A stretch of 64,000 bases of DNA from Sphingopyxis sp. (GCA_016463225.1 JAEMRT010000007.1:43588-107587), one strand, 5' to 3'; shown: positions 8,527 to 18,179, counted from the first letter of the stretch. Notes: generated by a model from the letters alone, not told the origin. Numbers and translations are program-made.

Positions 8527-9291
8527 ATGCGAAAGACATTCACCAGCCTTGCCCTGGCGGCCGTGGCTTCGCTCGGCCTCGCGCTGTCGCCGCTGCCCGC
8601 AGCGGCGCAGATGCGCGAGATTGACCCAAATACGACGATCGATTCGGATATCGACAACCCCGCCCCGCCCGCGCCGACGCCGACCGACGAAGTCATCGAT
8701 TATAACAGCGATCTGGCGACCGGCGACCAGCAGACAAGCGACGTGGCGGTCGACGGCACGGCCACAAGCGGCGACATGACGACAACAACAACCATCACCA
8801 ACGACACCGCGACCTACAAGCAGGACGATCTGATCGGCGCTGCCGAGGGCGTGTTCGGCAAGGGCGCGCAAGGTCTGGCGGGCTTGATCGAGGACATTCT
8901 CAAGAAGCAGGGCGAACCCAATGCCTATATCGTCGGCCGCGAAGCCGGCGGTGCGCTCGTCTTCGGCGTGCGCTATGGCTCGGGGACGCTGCATCACAAG
9001 ATCGAGGGCGAACTGCCCGCCTACTGGACCGGCCCGTCGATCGGCTTCGACGCGGGCGCCAACGCCGGCAACACCTTCGTTCTCGTCTATAATCTGTTCG
9101 ACAGCGAGGAGCTCTACAAGCGCTATCCGGCGGGCGAAGGCGCCGCCTATCTGCTCGGCGGCTTCAACGCGAGCTACCTGCGCCGCGGCGACGTCGTCCT
9201 GATCCCGATCCGCGTCGGCGTCGGCGCGCGGCTCGGCGCCAACGTGGGCTATATGAAGTTCCGCAAAAAGCAGAATTGGGTGCCGTTCTGA
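8527..9291 (+). CDS. eipA: DUF1134 / EipA family envelope protein
   Basis: A 254-residue periplasmic protein with a signal peptide ending PLPAAAQ, an acidic low-complexity linker (about residues 30-95) rich in Asp, Thr and Pro, and a C-terminal DUF1134 domain. Family signatures are YIVGREAGGALVFGVRYG, GPSIGFDAGANAGNTFVLVY, LLGGFNASYLRRGD and IPIRVGVGARLGANVGYMKF. EipA in Brucella and Caulobacter is a beta-barrel envelope-integrity protein. I chose the ATG at 8527, which begins the signal peptide; an upstream in-frame ATG at 8473 adds 18 unrelated residues. A strong terminator follows. Confidence 0.9.
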   Translation: MRKTFTSLALAAVASLGLALSPLPAAAQMREIDPNTTIDSDIDNPAPPAPTPTDEVIDYNSDLATGDQQTSDVAVDGTATSGDMTTTTTITNDTATYKQDDLIGAAEGVFGKGAQGLAGLIEDILKKQGEPNAYIVGREAGGALVFGVRYGSGTLHHKIEGELPAYWTGPSIGFDAGANAGNTFVLVYNLFDSEELYKRYPAGEGAAYLLGGFNASYLRRGDVVLIPIRVGVGARLGANVGYMKFRKKQNWVPF

Positions 9292-9320
9292 CCCCAGACT
9301 GCCTGGCGCAGATACGATAG

Positions 9321-9343
9321 CCCGCGCTTCGGCGCGGGTTTTT
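9321..9343 (+). terminator. rho-independent terminator of eipA
   Basis: A perfect 7-bp GC stem (CCCGCGC / GCGCGGG) closes a TTCG tetraloop and is followed by five T. It sits 29 nt after the eipA stop and is the clearest intrinsic terminator in the window. Confidence 0.93.
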
Positions 9344-9411
9344 CTTTGGCGCGGCAGGGCGTTGCGCGCGCAAGTTGCGCCGTAACCCCTTGTTACCCGA
9401 AGTTAACTTTG

Positions 9412-10641
9412 ATGGCGCACAGTCACAGCATGCGACGATCGGATTCCCCCACGCCGGTCGAGCCCCGTTCGCGCTTGCGAATCTTCCCAAGCCCGGCGGC
9501 TCTGCCGTTGCCCGTATATCGCGACTTCGTCGATATGCTGTTCAGCATGCGGCTGCCGATTTTCGGCCTCGGCATTGTGTTCGTTGCGATATGCGTGCTG
9601 ATTGGCCGCGAACTCGACAATCGCTTTTTGCTGCTGCTCGCAGCGCTTGGCGTCATGACCACTGTTCTGCGGCTTGGCACGATGCGCGCCTATGCCCGTT
9701 CGGGCCCGGCAACCGATTTCGAGACGCTGCGACGCTGGGAGCGCCGTTATGCGACCGGCAATTATGCGTCGGCGATCCTTTTGGCCCTGCTGAATGTCGT
9801 TGCCATATCCGCCCATTATCCGATGCTGCATCTGATCACAGTCAGTCTGGTATTCAGCTTTGGCGCCGGCGTCGTGTCGCGGACCTCGGTTCGCCCCAAA
9901 ATCTGCGTGACCAGCCTGTTGCTCGCCACGCTGCCAACGATCTCTGCCTTGGCGCTACATGCCCTGCAACCTCACTCGACGCCGCTGCATGCCGAACTCT
10001 TTCTGATCGAGGCACTGATTGTCGCGATGATCACCGGGCTCAGCTTGCAGACGGTCTACCATCTGTATCGCTCGGCGGTCGAACACCACACCGCGCGGCA
10101 CGACATGACAAAGCTGGCCCGGACCGACGCGCTGACCGGACTGTCGAACCGGTTGCTGTTGCGCGAGCTTTTCCAATTGCACACCGCCACCGCCGTGCAG
10201 GCGAAAAATCAAGTGGCGCTGCACTTCCTTGATCTCGACGGCTTCAAGACGATCAACGATTGTTACGGTCATCCGGCGGGCGACGCCTTGCTCGAACAGG
10301 TCGCGCGTCGGCTCGAGACCATGGTGCGGAGCGAGGACGTCGTCTCGCGTCTCGGCGGCGACGAATTTGTCGTCCTGCAAGTCGGGGTGCACGATGAAAG
10401 CGAAGCAGAGCTGCTTGCGCGCCGTATCATCCGTGAAATCAGCAAGCCCTATATCGTCGACGATATCGCGATGTCGATCTCGGTCAGCGTGGGGATTGCG
10501 ACGGCGCCAAAGCTGGGCATCGAACTCGAGCGCCTACTCGCCTGCGCCGACGCGGCGCTATATCGCGCCAAGGCCGGCGGCAAGGCGCGGGCGCTGTTCT
10601 GTGTCGACGCCGATGCCGCCATGGCCGATATGGCCGCCTGA
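9412..10641 (+). CDS. membrane-anchored diguanylate cyclase (GGDEF)
   Basis: A 409-residue protein with about six membrane helices (residues 47-218) followed by a GGDEF domain. The active site RLGGDEFVV is intact (GGDEF at 315-319). An RSED (306-309) five residues before it is a canonical RxxD inhibitory site, so it should make cyclic-di-GMP from GTP and be product-inhibited. FLDLDGFKTIND and the C-terminal ADAALYRAKAGGKAR are typical. No EAL domain or known sensory domain is present; the membrane part probably senses the signal. The start could be 9412 or an ATG at 9430. Confidence 0.92.
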   Translation: MAHSHSMRRSDSPTPVEPRSRLRIFPSPAALPLPVYRDFVDMLFSMRLPIFGLGIVFVAICVLIGRELDNRFLLLLAALGVMTTVLRLGTMRAYARSGPATDFETLRRWERRYATGNYASAILLALLNVVAISAHYPMLHLITVSLVFSFGAGVVSRTSVRPKICVTSLLLATLPTISALALHALQPHSTPLHAELFLIEALIVAMITGLSLQTVYHLYRSAVEHHTARHDMTKLARTDALTGLSNRLLLRELFQLHTATAVQAKNQVALHFLDLDGFKTINDCYGHPAGDALLEQVARRLETMVRSEDVVSRLGGDEFVVLQVGVHDESEAELLARRIIREISKPYIVDDIAMSISVSVGIATAPKLGIELERLLACADAALYRAKAGGKARALFCVDADAAMADMAA

Positions 10642-10792
10642 CCGCGCTGCGCCGCGCCAATCGCAGTCAAAGGCGCGATGTCTCACAATGTAGCCCGGCG
10701 GCCGCCAACCCGTTGTGAGCCGCCGAAATCGGGCAGGTCGATGGCGAACCTGACCACCGCGCGGCATCGCAAAGTTGGGGCATCCCACTCAC

Positions 10793-10816
10793 TTGACAGT
10801 ATTACTGCACTAATAC
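10793..10816 (+). promoter_or_regulatory. promoter element with inverted repeat before CPBP gene
   Basis: A consensus -35 TTGACA (10793-10798) is directly followed by a perfect inverted repeat GTATTA-N6-TAATAC (10799-10816), ending 10 bp before the CPBP start codon. A repeat in this position would let a repressor block RNA polymerase. The size and spacing resemble GntR/PadR-type operators, but no regulator gene is adjacent. Confidence 0.4.
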
Positions 10817-10826
10817 ACACAGGGTC

Positions 10827-11552
10827 ATGGATGTTTCGCAAATCAAGCAGGCTGAAATGGCCTCGTCGCGCCTGGGAATTCTTTGCGAGGTTACCGCGTT
10901 CGTTGCGTTCGCTTTTCTATCCAAATATCTGATGAGCCTCATTTTCTGGCGCTATGCGGGGCCAGTCTCGCTCCTGCTGACGCTCGCCCTGCTCACCCTG
11001 TATATGCGAACGCGCGGCATGGACTGGACCGCCATGGGGCTGCGCAGATTGCCGACCCTGAAGACCAAGCTGATGGTCATACCGCAGGCCCTGCTGACAC
11101 TGATCGCTTTCGCCGCCGTCGTTGCCCTGACCACAATCGGCGCACCCGCGATCGGGTTGGACTTCATGAGCGAAATGCCCGCGGGAGTTGAGGATCGATG
11201 GGGCGACGTTGCGGGGAGCTGGCCACACTATCTGCTATGGCTGGCGATCGTCTGGACCGCGGCTGCTTTTGGCGAGGAAATGTTCTTTCGCGGCTATTTG
11301 ATCAGCAGGCTACAAACGGCATTTTCTGGCGGCAAGCTCGCCATGGTTGCTGCCGTGGTGATTTCCGCCCTGATCTTCGGCTACGGCCACTATTATTATC
11401 AGGGTATGCGCGGCGCCATCGTCACCTGCGGCATCGGCGTGGCCTTCGGCGCGATGTTCCTGCTGTTCAAACGCAACCTGTGGCCGCTGATCATGCTTCA
11501 CGGCGTGATCGACACCTTGACCTTTACCGCTTTGTTTCTGGACGCTGAGTAG
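10827..11552 (+). CDS. CPBP family intramembrane metalloprotease
   Basis: A 241-residue polytopic membrane protein of the CPBP (CAAX protease and bacteriocin-processing, Abi) family. The catalytic motif EEMFFRGYL (EExxxR) is present, and two further His sites follow in GYGHYYYQG and MLHGVIDTL. These enzymes cleave substrates within the membrane. The bacterial substrate is unknown here, and no bacteriocin gene is near. The ATG at 10827 lacks a strong ribosome-binding site. A possible operator-bearing promoter lies just upstream. Confidence 0.87.
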   Translation: MDVSQIKQAEMASSRLGILCEVTAFVAFAFLSKYLMSLIFWRYAGPVSLLLTLALLTLYMRTRGMDWTAMGLRRLPTLKTKLMVIPQALLTLIAFAAVVALTTIGAPAIGLDFMSEMPAGVEDRWGDVAGSWPHYLLWLAIVWTAAAFGEEMFFRGYLISRLQTAFSGGKLAMVAAVVISALIFGYGHYYYQGMRGAIVTCGIGVAFGAMFLLFKRNLWPLIMLHGVIDTLTFTALFLDAE

Positions 11553-11612
11553 CGATTCCGCTCGGACGGAATGTCGCGTCACTTCCGAATCATCTCAAAG
11601 AGATTCGCTGCT

Positions 11613-12167
11613 TCAATCCCCGTCGAAGGCGATCAACGTCTCGCAGTGCAGCCCAGCCGCCGCCAGCCGTTGCGAACCGCCCAGATCGGGCAAGTCGATA
11701 ACGAACAGCGCCGCCGCCACCTCGGCGCCGACATGGCGCATCAGATCCGCGGTTGCGAGGATCGTCCCGCCTGTCGCGAGCAGATCATCGACGAGCACGA
11801 CACGATGTCCCGGCAGCACCGCACCTTCGTGCAGTTCGAGCCGGTCGACGCCATATTCGAGTTGATAATCGACCCCGATCGTCACGCCGGGCAGCTTGCC
11901 CGCCTTGCGCACGGGGACAAGGCCCAGTCCCATCGCGGTCGCCATCGCCGCGCCGAACAGGAAGCCGCGCGCTTCGACCGCAACAATGAAGTCGGGGCGG
12001 TGGACGGCGGCGAGCACACTCAGGCGGCGCACGCTTTCGGCAAAGCCCGCGGCGTTGCCTACCAGCGTCGTGATGTCGCGAAACTGGATGCCCGGTTTGG
12101 GAAAGTCGGGAATGGTGCGGACCAGCGACGCCAGGTCGAGGTCGGGTCGGGGCGGCAGGGCGATCAT
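11613..12167 (-). CDS. apt: adenine phosphoribosyltransferase
   Basis: Converts adenine and PRPP to AMP in purine salvage. It has 184 residues, slightly longer than E. coli Apt. Motifs include IPDFPKPGIQFRDITTL at the N-terminus, VEARGFLFG, and the PRPP-binding loop VVLVDDLLATGGT. It is cytosolic and probably dimeric. It starts 28 nt downstream of the cytochrome c1 gene on the same strand, so it may be the last gene of the petABC operon. Confidence 0.96.
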   Translation of the reverse strand: MIALPPRPDLDLASLVRTIPDFPKPGIQFRDITTLVGNAAGFAESVRRLSVLAAVHRPDFIVAVEARGFLFGAAMATAMGLGLVPVRKAGKLPGVTIGVDYQLEYGVDRLELHEGAVLPGHRVVLVDDLLATGGTILATADLMRHVGAEVAAALFVIDLPDLGGSQRLAAAGLHCETLIAFDGD

Positions 12168-12195
12168 GCGGTCACAATCGCCCTGCCCTTTTGCC

Positions 12196-13005
12196 TCAAT
12201 GCTTCTTGTCGGCCCAGATATTGCGGTACGACAGATAGGCGAGCACGGTGAAGATTAGCAGGAAGAAGAACACGGCCCAACCCACCTGCACGCGCTTCAC
12301 CAGCTTCGGCTCGGCGGTCCAGACGAGGAACGCGGTCACGTCCTTCGCCATCTGGTCGACGCTCGCCTTGGTGCCGTCGGCATAGGTCACCTGATTGTCC
12401 GCGAGCGGCTTCGCCATCGCGAGGTTCAGATTGGCGAAATAGGGGTTATAGTGCAGCCCGGTACCCGGCTTCAGCTCGGCGGGCAGGTTCGTCGGCGGGT
12501 TCTGATACCCGGTCAGCAGCGAATAGACATAGTCCTTGCCGCCTTCGCGCGCCTTGGTAATCAGCGAGAGATCTGGCGGCAGCGCGTTGTTGTTCGCCGC
12601 GCGCGCCGCGACTTCGTTCAGATAAGGCGCCGGGAAGTGGTCCGACGACAGGCCATCGCGCGTCGCAACTTCGCCCGTATCCGGGTTGATCGACGGCACC
12701 TGGAAGCCCTTGGCAAAGGTCTTCACCTGGCCTTCGGTATAACCCAGATCCTGAATGTTGCGGAACGCGACAAGGTTCAGGCTGTGGCAGGCCGAGCAGA
12801 CCTCCTTGTACACCTGCATCCCGCGCTGCAACTGCGCCTTGTCCCAGTGCGGGACCAAGCCGTCGCTCGCCAGCTTCAGATGGCGGGGATGCTTGTGAAA
12901 CGAATGGGCGACATTCTCTTCATTGCTGAGCGGGGTCGTGAAGATCGCGAGCACCAGCGCGGTAATGAAACCGAGGCCGACGAGAAATCCGAGCGGGCGA
13001 ACCAT
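12196..13005 (-). CDS. petC: cytochrome c1 of the bc1 complex
   Basis: The haem-c subunit of ubiquinol-cytochrome c reductase, 269 residues. The ATG at 13005 gives an N-terminal hydrophobic export segment. The haem motif is CSACH (EVCSACHSLN) and the Met-ligand region is near AKPLADNQVTYADG. A C-terminal anchor helix (about residues 240-260) is followed by a basic tail on the cytoplasmic side. It passes electrons from the Rieske centre to cytochrome c. It is third in the petA-petB-petC operon, 31 nt after petB. Confidence 0.96.
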   Translation of the reverse strand: MVRPLGFLVGLGFITALVLAIFTTPLSNEENVAHSFHKHPRHLKLASDGLVPHWDKAQLQRGMQVYKEVCSACHSLNLVAFRNIQDLGYTEGQVKTFAKGFQVPSINPDTGEVATRDGLSSDHFPAPYLNEVAARAANNNALPPDLSLITKAREGGKDYVYSLLTGYQNPPTNLPAELKPGTGLHYNPYFANLNLAMAKPLADNQVTYADGTKASVDQMAKDVTAFLVWTAEPKLVKRVQVGWAVFFFLLIFTVLAYLSYRNIWADKKH

Positions 13006-13036
13006 GGCTGTATCAGCTCCTGTTAAAGTCTGGCGC

Positions 13037-14323
13037 TCAGGCCGCTGCCGGACCCGACGCGGCGTCGGGGGCATGTTTGGCAAGAACCGCTTCGGTGATC
13101 GAGTTCGGCATCGGCAGCGGGCGTTCGATCCGCGAAACGATCGGCAGAATGACCAGGAAGTGGGCGAAATAATAGATCGCACCGATCTGGCTGAGGATCA
13201 CCCACGGCTGTTCGGCGGGCTGCATGCCGCACCAGCCGAGGAGCAGCACGTCGGCGACGAGCACCCAGAAGAACCAGCGGTACAGCGGGCGATATGTCGA
13301 CGACTTCACCGGCGAGCTATCCAGCCAGGGCAGGAAGAACAGCAGCGCGATCGACGCAAACATGGCGATGACACCCCACAGCTTCGCGTCGATCCAAAGG
13401 AAGTTGAAGGTGAAGGCCTTCAAAATCGCGTAGAAGGGCAGGAAATACCATTCGGGAACGATATGCGCCGGCGTCGACAGCGAGTTGGCCGGGATATAAT
13501 TGTCGGCGTGACCCAGCATGTTCGGGCTGAAGAAGGTCAGCGCGACGAACACCAGCAGGAAGATGCCCAATCCGAAGCCGTCCTTCGCGGTGTAATAAGG
13601 GTGGAACGGGACGGTGTCCTGTTCGTCCTTCACCTCGATGCCGGTCGGGTTGTTCGACCCCGGGATATGCAGCGCCCAGATGTGCAGGATGATCACACCC
13701 AAGATCACGAACGGCAGCAGATAGTGCAGCGAGAAGAAGCGGTTGAGCGTCGCATTGTCGGGAACAAAGCCCCCGAGCAGCCACTGGCGCACCGGTTCGC
13801 CGACGATCGGAATCGCCGAGAAGAAGCCGGTGATCACCTGCGCGCCCCAGAAGCTCATCTGGCCCCACGGCAGCACATAACCCATGAACGCGGTCGCCAT
13901 CATCAGCAGGAAGATCACGACGCCGAGCAGCCACACCATCTCGCGCGGCGCCTTGTACGAACCGTAATAAAGGCCGCGGAAAATGTGCAGGTAAACGACG
14001 ATGAAGAACATGCTGGCGCCGTTCATATGCGCGTAGCGGATGAACCAGCCGGCGTTGACGTCGCGCATGATATGCTCGACCGAATTGAACGCGACCCCGA
14101 CGTTGGCGGCATAATGCATCGCCAGCACGATGCCGGTGATGATCTGGATCATCAGCGCGGCGCCGGCGAGGACGCCGAAGTTCCAGAAATAGTTGAGGTT
14201 GCGCGGGACGGGATAGCCGGGGCCGGTGGCGTTATACACCAAACGCGGGATCGGCAGCTTCTCGTCCATCCACATCATCAGCGGATGCGTCGGCTCATAG
14301 GGTTTGGCCCAGGGAAAGCTCAT
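13037..14323 (-). CDS. petB: cytochrome b of the bc1 complex
   Basis: The eight-helix, di-haem subunit of ubiquinol-cytochrome c reductase, 428 residues, which is full length for an alphaproteobacterial fused cytochrome b. Haem-ligand regions include [21 protein letters not shown] and [18 protein letters not shown]. The Qo-site motif PEWYFLPFY is present, and the C-terminal helices are complete. It follows the Rieske gene by 13 nt. The enzyme couples quinol oxidation to proton translocation. Confidence 0.97.
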   Translation of the reverse strand: MSFPWAKPYEPTHPLMMWMDEKLPIPRLVYNATGPGYPVPRNLNYFWNFGVLAGAALMIQIITGIVLAMHYAANVGVAFNSVEHIMRDVNAGWFIRYAHMNGASMFFIVVYLHIFRGLYYGSYKAPREMVWLLGVVIFLLMMATAFMGYVLPWGQMSFWGAQVITGFFSAIPIVGEPVRQWLLGGFVPDNATLNRFFSLHYLLPFVILGVIILHIWALHIPGSNNPTGIEVKDEQDTVPFHPYYTAKDGFGLGIFLLVFVALTFFSPNMLGHADNYIPANSLSTPAHIVPEWYFLPFYAILKAFTFNFLWIDAKLWGVIAMFASIALLFFLPWLDSSPVKSSTYRPLYRWFFWVLVADVLLLGWCGMQPAEQPWVILSQIGAIYYFAHFLVILPIVSRIERPLPMPNSITEAVLAKHAPDAASGPAAA

Positions 14324-14336
14324 CTTATCTCGCTCC

Positions 14337-14894
14337 TCAGCCGATCGTCACGACGGTGTCGCTGGTGAATTCATATGGCGGCACAACCAGGTTCTTGGGT
14401 GCCGGACCTTTGCGGATGCGCGCCGCGGTGTCGTAATGCGAACCGTGGCACGGGCAGAAATAGCCGCCGAAATCGCCCTTGTTCTCGCCTTCGGCCGCGC
14501 CGAGCGGCACACAGCCCAGATGGGTGCAGACGCCCAAGGTGATCAGCCAGTTTTCCTTGCCGGGCTTGGTGCGCGCGTCGATCGTCTCCGGGTCGCGCAA
14601 GTCGGCAAGCGGCACCGCCTTTGCCTCGGCGATTTCCTTCGCGACCAGGTTTCGGACAAACACCGGCTGCTTGCGCCAGCTGGTCTTGATCGCCTGTCCC
14701 GGCTGGATCGCCGAAATGTCGATTTCGGTCGTCGACAGCGCCAGCACGTCGGCCGACGGGTTCATCTGGTTGACCAGCGGCAGCACCACCGCCACCGCGC
14801 CAACCCCGGCGAAACTCACGGCCGCAATATTGATGAAGTCGCGGCGACGCACGCCATCTTCGATGCCGGCATTGAGTTCGGATTCACTGGCCAT
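14337..14894 (-). CDS. petA: Rieske iron-sulfur subunit of the bc1 complex
   Basis: Carries the [2Fe-2S] cluster that takes electrons from quinol; 185 residues. A twin-arginine-like N-terminus ([10 protein letters not shown]) leads into a single membrane anchor. Cluster motifs are CTHLGC and CPCHGS, each with one Cys and one His ligand plus the disulfide Cys. It is first in petABC; the promoter must lie in the 219-bp gap shared with trmL. The ATG at 14894 gives the normal length. Confidence 0.96.
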   Translation of the reverse strand: MASESELNAGIEDGVRRRDFINIAAVSFAGVGAVAVVLPLVNQMNPSADVLALSTTEIDISAIQPGQAIKTSWRKQPVFVRNLVAKEIAEAKAVPLADLRDPETIDARTKPGKENWLITLGVCTHLGCVPLGAAEGENKGDFGGYFCPCHGSHYDTAARIRKGPAPKNLVVPPYEFTSDTVVTIG

Positions 14895-15113
14895 TCGACT
14901 GCCCTTGCATGGGTGAACTGACAAAGTTCTCGGAAAGTCGGGTCGCCCTGCAGCGCGCGCACGAAATGGCGCGCCCCGGCGGCCCCTCCGGGAATTGCGG
15001 GCCTGATAGCCGCACATCCGGGGCTTGCCAACAGGCAATTTCCGCTTCTTGCGGCCTGTCGCAGCAACGCAGCAAAGCCCCTCGATTCCCGCCCCGCCCG
15101 TCGCTATGGCAAT

Positions 15114-15575
15114 ATGATGGAAATCGCCCTGTTTCAGCCAGATATCGCCGGCAATGTCGGTACGACCTTGCGCACCGCCGCCTGTTTCGGCGTATCCGCG
15201 CATATTATCGAGCCGTGCGGTTTTCCCTTCTCCGACGGCGCACTGAAACGCGCCGGGATGGACTATGCGGTGCGCGCCAATGTTCGCCGCCACGCCGACT
15301 GGAACAGCTTTCACAACTGGAGCGCGGAAGCCGGTCAAAGGCTGGTGTTGTTGACCACCGCGGGCGCAACGCCCCTGCCCGGTTTCGCTTTCGCGCGCGA
15401 TGACGTCCTGTTGCTCGGCGCCGAATCCTCGGGCGTGCCGCAATATGTCCACGACGCGGTGGCGGCGCGGGTCGCGATTCCGATGCAGACGGGCTTTCGC
15501 TCCTTGAATGTCGCGGTCGCGGCTGGCATCGCGCTCGCCGAAGCGCTCAGGCAAACGAAAGGCTTTCCGGCATGA
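15114..15575 (+). CDS. trmL: tRNA (cytidine/uridine-2'-O-)-methyltransferase TrmL
   Basis: A SPOUT-class methyltransferase of 153 residues that modifies the wobble base of tRNA-Leu using S-adenosylmethionine. The N-terminus IALFQPDIAGNVGTTLRTAA is diagnostic, and the C-terminal knot region has LLGAESSGVP, VAIPMQTGFRSLNVAVA. The enzyme acts as a homodimer. Two adjacent ATGs (15114, 15117) are possible starts. It overlaps hemF by 4 nt (ATGA), so the two are translationally coupled. Confidence 0.94.
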   Translation: MMEIALFQPDIAGNVGTTLRTAACFGVSAHIIEPCGFPFSDGALKRAGMDYAVRANVRRHADWNSFHNWSAEAGQRLVLLTTAGATPLPGFAFARDDVLLLGAESSGVPQYVHDAVAARVAIPMQTGFRSLNVAVAAGIALAEALRQTKGFPA

Positions 15576-16432
15576 TCTCGCTCGACCCGCAACAACAGAC
15601 CGCACGTAGCTGGTTCGAATCGCTGCGCGACCGCATCTGTGCCGAATTCGAGAGCATTGAGGTCGAGGCAGGCAGCGACGCGCGCTTTGCCTACACACCA
15701 TGGGACCGCGAGGCCGAGGGGCTGGCGGTCGGCGAAGGCGGCGGCGGGGTGCGCGGCGTGATGACGGGCAAAGTGTTCGAAAAGGTCGGGGTCAATGTTT
15801 CGACCGTCGGCGGTAAGTTCGCCCCCGACTTCGCCGCGTCAATTCACGGCGCGGACGAAGACCCCAGCTTTTTCGCCACCGGGATCAGCTTGGTCGCGCA
15901 TATGGCGAATCCGCATGTCCCCGCGGTGCATATGAACACGCGCTTTTTGGTCACGACCAAGCGCTGGTTCGGCGGCGGCGCCGACCTCAATCCGCCGATC
16001 CCCTATCAGGAAGACACCGACGCCTTCCACGCGCGGCTGCGCGCGGCCTGTACGCCCTTTGGCCCCGACGTTTACGAACGCTACGCCAAATGGGCCGAGG
16101 ATTATTTCTACATCCCGCACCGCGGCGTCCATCGCGGCGTCGGCGGCATCTTCTACGATCATCTTGAATGTGGTGACGATGCCGAGTTCGACCGCAATTT
16201 CCAGCTGACGCAGGCGGTCGGCGAAGCCTTCCTCGACGTCTTTCCACAAATCGTGCGGCGCCGGGTGAACCAGAGCTTCACCGAAGCCGACCGCGAGGAA
16301 CAGCTGATCTGGCGCGGCCGTTACGCCGAATTCAACCTGGTCTATGATCGCGGCACCCTGTTCGGGCTCAAGACTGGCGGCAACATCGACGCGATTCTGA
16401 TGAGCCTGCCGCCGCTCGCCAAATGGAGCTGA
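15572..16432 (+). CDS. hemF: oxygen-dependent coproporphyrinogen-III oxidase
   Basis: Decarboxylates coproporphyrinogen III to protoporphyrinogen IX with O2 in haem synthesis; 286 residues. Family signatures are GGGGVRGVMTGKVFEKVGVN, ANPHVPAVHMNTRF, RWFGGGADLNP, the YF.IPHRGVHRGVGGIFYD segment, and RGRYAEFNLVYDRGTLFGL. The enzyme is cytosolic. It overlaps trmL by 4 nt and ends before a terminator. Its position near petABC is consistent with an aerobic respiratory lifestyle. Confidence 0.97.
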   Translation: MISLDPQQQTARSWFESLRDRICAEFESIEVEAGSDARFAYTPWDREAEGLAVGEGGGGVRGVMTGKVFEKVGVNVSTVGGKFAPDFAASIHGADEDPSFFATGISLVAHMANPHVPAVHMNTRFLVTTKRWFGGGADLNPPIPYQEDTDAFHARLRAACTPFGPDVYERYAKWAEDYFYIPHRGVHRGVGGIFYDHLECGDDAEFDRNFQLTQAVGEAFLDVFPQIVRRRVNQSFTEADREEQLIWRGRYAEFNLVYDRGTLFGLKTGGNIDAILMSLPPLAKWS

Positions 16433-16441
16433 GATAGAAAA

Positions 16442-16473
16442 GGGCGCCCCGTTAGCGGAGCGCCCTCTTTTTT
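16442..16473. terminator. shared terminator between converging genes
   Basis: A stem GGGCGC/GCGCCC, extended inward by CCG/CGG across one mismatch, closes a TTAG loop. T-rich tract TCTTTTTT follows on +, just after hemF. The next gene converges from the - strand and ends at 16490, with only a short A run upstream of the hairpin for that direction. Confidence 0.85.
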
Positions 16474-16489
16474 GGCTCAAGTCACGCGA

Positions 16490-17362
16490 TCAGGCGAAAA
16501 CGTCCCCCGATGCGCGCGGTGCAATGGCGCGGTAGATACCAACCGGCATCGAGAACGAAAACATCATGATCGGCAGATAGACGACCGCCGCCATCACGAT
16601 CAGCGACAGCACCGCGCCGACCGCTGATCCGCCAAGGATCGCGCCGAGGATGCCGCCGAAGATCAGGCTGGCGACGAACATATAGGCGACCATCGCCAGC
16701 GTGAAGAGCAGGTAGAAACCGACAATCTTCCACTGCGACGCGCCGGTAATCCGCCACGATTCGGCGAAGCCGGTGACCGGATTGCGCGTCAGTCGATCGG
16801 CCATCACCGGTCCCGCTACAGAAAAGCGGGCCTGTACCCACAGCATGAATGCAAGCAGCGCGATGTACAGGATGACGATCAAAAAGATCGCGCCGCCGCC
16901 GACCGCGCCCGATGCCAGTGCGTCAGGTGACATCGACCCCATGCCACCAAGCGCAGCGCCAAAGACCAGTCCGAGGATCAGCATGATCAAAATGATCACG
17001 ATGTAGGCCGCGATCATCACGACAAACATGCCGAAAGCGAAAGCAGGTCCAGCCTGAAACGCCCAGGCAAAATTCGGCGCCTCGCCGGGGTGCATCCCAC
17101 CGCGCCAGATCAGCATGCAAACGCCGTAAAGAATGACCGAGGCGATCAGACCAAAGAGGAAAATCTTGCCGAGCGCACCGAACGCAGCCGACGGATCACC
17201 CGCCGACATCGCCATCGCGGTGAATGTCGAACCAAGGAACAGATAGCCGAGCAGCCCGATGACCACCAAGGCGCCGCCAACCCACAACAGCATCTGCATC
17301 CAGTTGGCCTTCAGAAACGCAAAGGTTTCCGAAAAGGCCGCTCCTATGCTCATCTTAATCAT
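16490..17362 (-). CDS. polytopic membrane protein, function unknown (paralogue A)
   Basis: A 290-residue membrane protein with about six long helices, many rich in Gly, Ala and Ile, and short basic loops. It resembles the glycerophosphoryl-diester-phosphodiesterase membrane-domain/DUF975-like group, but I cannot assign a function. The gene just upstream (17433-18179) has the same layout: an N-terminal amphipathic start, MADRLTRNPVTGFAESWRIT versus [20 protein letters not shown], and a C-terminal tail ending DVFA versus DVFQ. They look like an old tandem duplication. The ATG at 17362 follows a GGGGGAAGAG ribosome-binding site. Confidence 0.75.
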   Translation of the reverse strand: MIKMSIGAAFSETFAFLKANWMQMLLWVGGALVVIGLLGYLFLGSTFTAMAMSAGDPSAAFGALGKIFLFGLIASVILYGVCMLIWRGGMHPGEAPNFAWAFQAGPAFAFGMFVVMIAAYIVIILIMLILGLVFGAALGGMGSMSPDALASGAVGGGAIFLIVILYIALLAFMLWVQARFSVAGPVMADRLTRNPVTGFAESWRITGASQWKIVGFYLLFTLAMVAYMFVASLIFGGILGAILGGSAVGAVLSLIVMAAVVYLPIMMFSFSMPVGIYRAIAPRASGDVFA

Positions 17363-17432
17363 GACTCTTCCCCCTGTTGTAAACCCCATTCCCCAAATTG
17401 TTCATCCTAAAAAGTTGATGCTGAGGCGCCTG

Positions 17433-18179
17433 TTACTGAAACACGTCGGTCGACGTCCGCACCGCAAGCTGGCGGTACGCCGCCGCGGAAATAGCGACCG
17501 ACACCAGACTGCCGAGCGCGCCGAACCCGGCCTCGATCACCCCACCCAGCATCCGGCCAATGCCATCGCCGGTCCCGGCGATGGCGCCGACGACCAGTCC
17601 GACGATCATCGCCGCAATGAAGATCACGATCGTGACCAGAAACAGAAAGAAGAAGATCGCCCAGCCATTGTTCCGCGTCAGCTCCCAACTGGTTTTCAGC
17701 GCTTCGAACGGGTTGTACAGGCTGCGATCGGCGACGCTCGGCGCCGCCAGCGTCAATCGTCCGACCAGATACAGGCCGGGAATGATCAGCAGGATCAACC
17801 CCAGACCGATCGCAAGACCCGACAGGAACTGCACCGCGAACAAGGTTGGGAAGAACATCAAGGCAAAGGTCAACGCCTCGCCAACGCTGATCCCGCTGCG
17901 CGCCAGCCACAGCCGCAGGATCGCCGCCGACCCAATGATGGTGGTCAGCGCCACGAGGATTTGTCCCGGAATCATTTGCCGAAACGTCTGCTGAAGCGCC
18001 GCCATCGACTGTTCCACGCTGGCCCCTGCCGGCGGTTCGATCGGCACCGGGCCGAACCAGGCCACCGCCAGCGCCGGCAGGAAAAAGAACACTCCGGCGA
18101 TCGTCCCGATCAAAGCGGTGTGCGATTTCAGCAATTGGACGCTGTCGTCCCACGCCGCGCCCATGTCGAATTTTACCAT
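17433..18179 (-). CDS. polytopic membrane protein, function unknown (paralogue B)
   Basis: A 248-residue membrane protein with about five helices, including two strongly hydrophobic ones (residues about 23-42 and 185-210). The segment [20 protein letters not shown] corresponds to VMADRLTRNPVTGFAESWRIT in the downstream neighbour, and both end in an exposed DVF tail. Such paired proteins are common in sphingomonads. The role is unknown; a membrane-remodelling or lipid-related role would be a guess. The ATG at 18179 lies 134 bp from the divergent lipB start. Confidence 0.75.
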   Translation of the reverse strand: MVKFDMGAAWDDSVQLLKSHTALIGTIAGVFFFLPALAVAWFGPVPIEPPAGASVEQSMAALQQTFRQMIPGQILVALTTIIGSAAILRLWLARSGISVGEALTFALMFFPTLFAVQFLSGLAIGLGLILLIIPGLYLVGRLTLAAPSVADRSLYNPFEALKTSWELTRNNGWAIFFFLFLVTIVIFIAAMIVGLVVGAIAGTGDGIGRMLGGVIEAGFGALGSLVSVAISAAAYRQLAVRTSTDVFQ

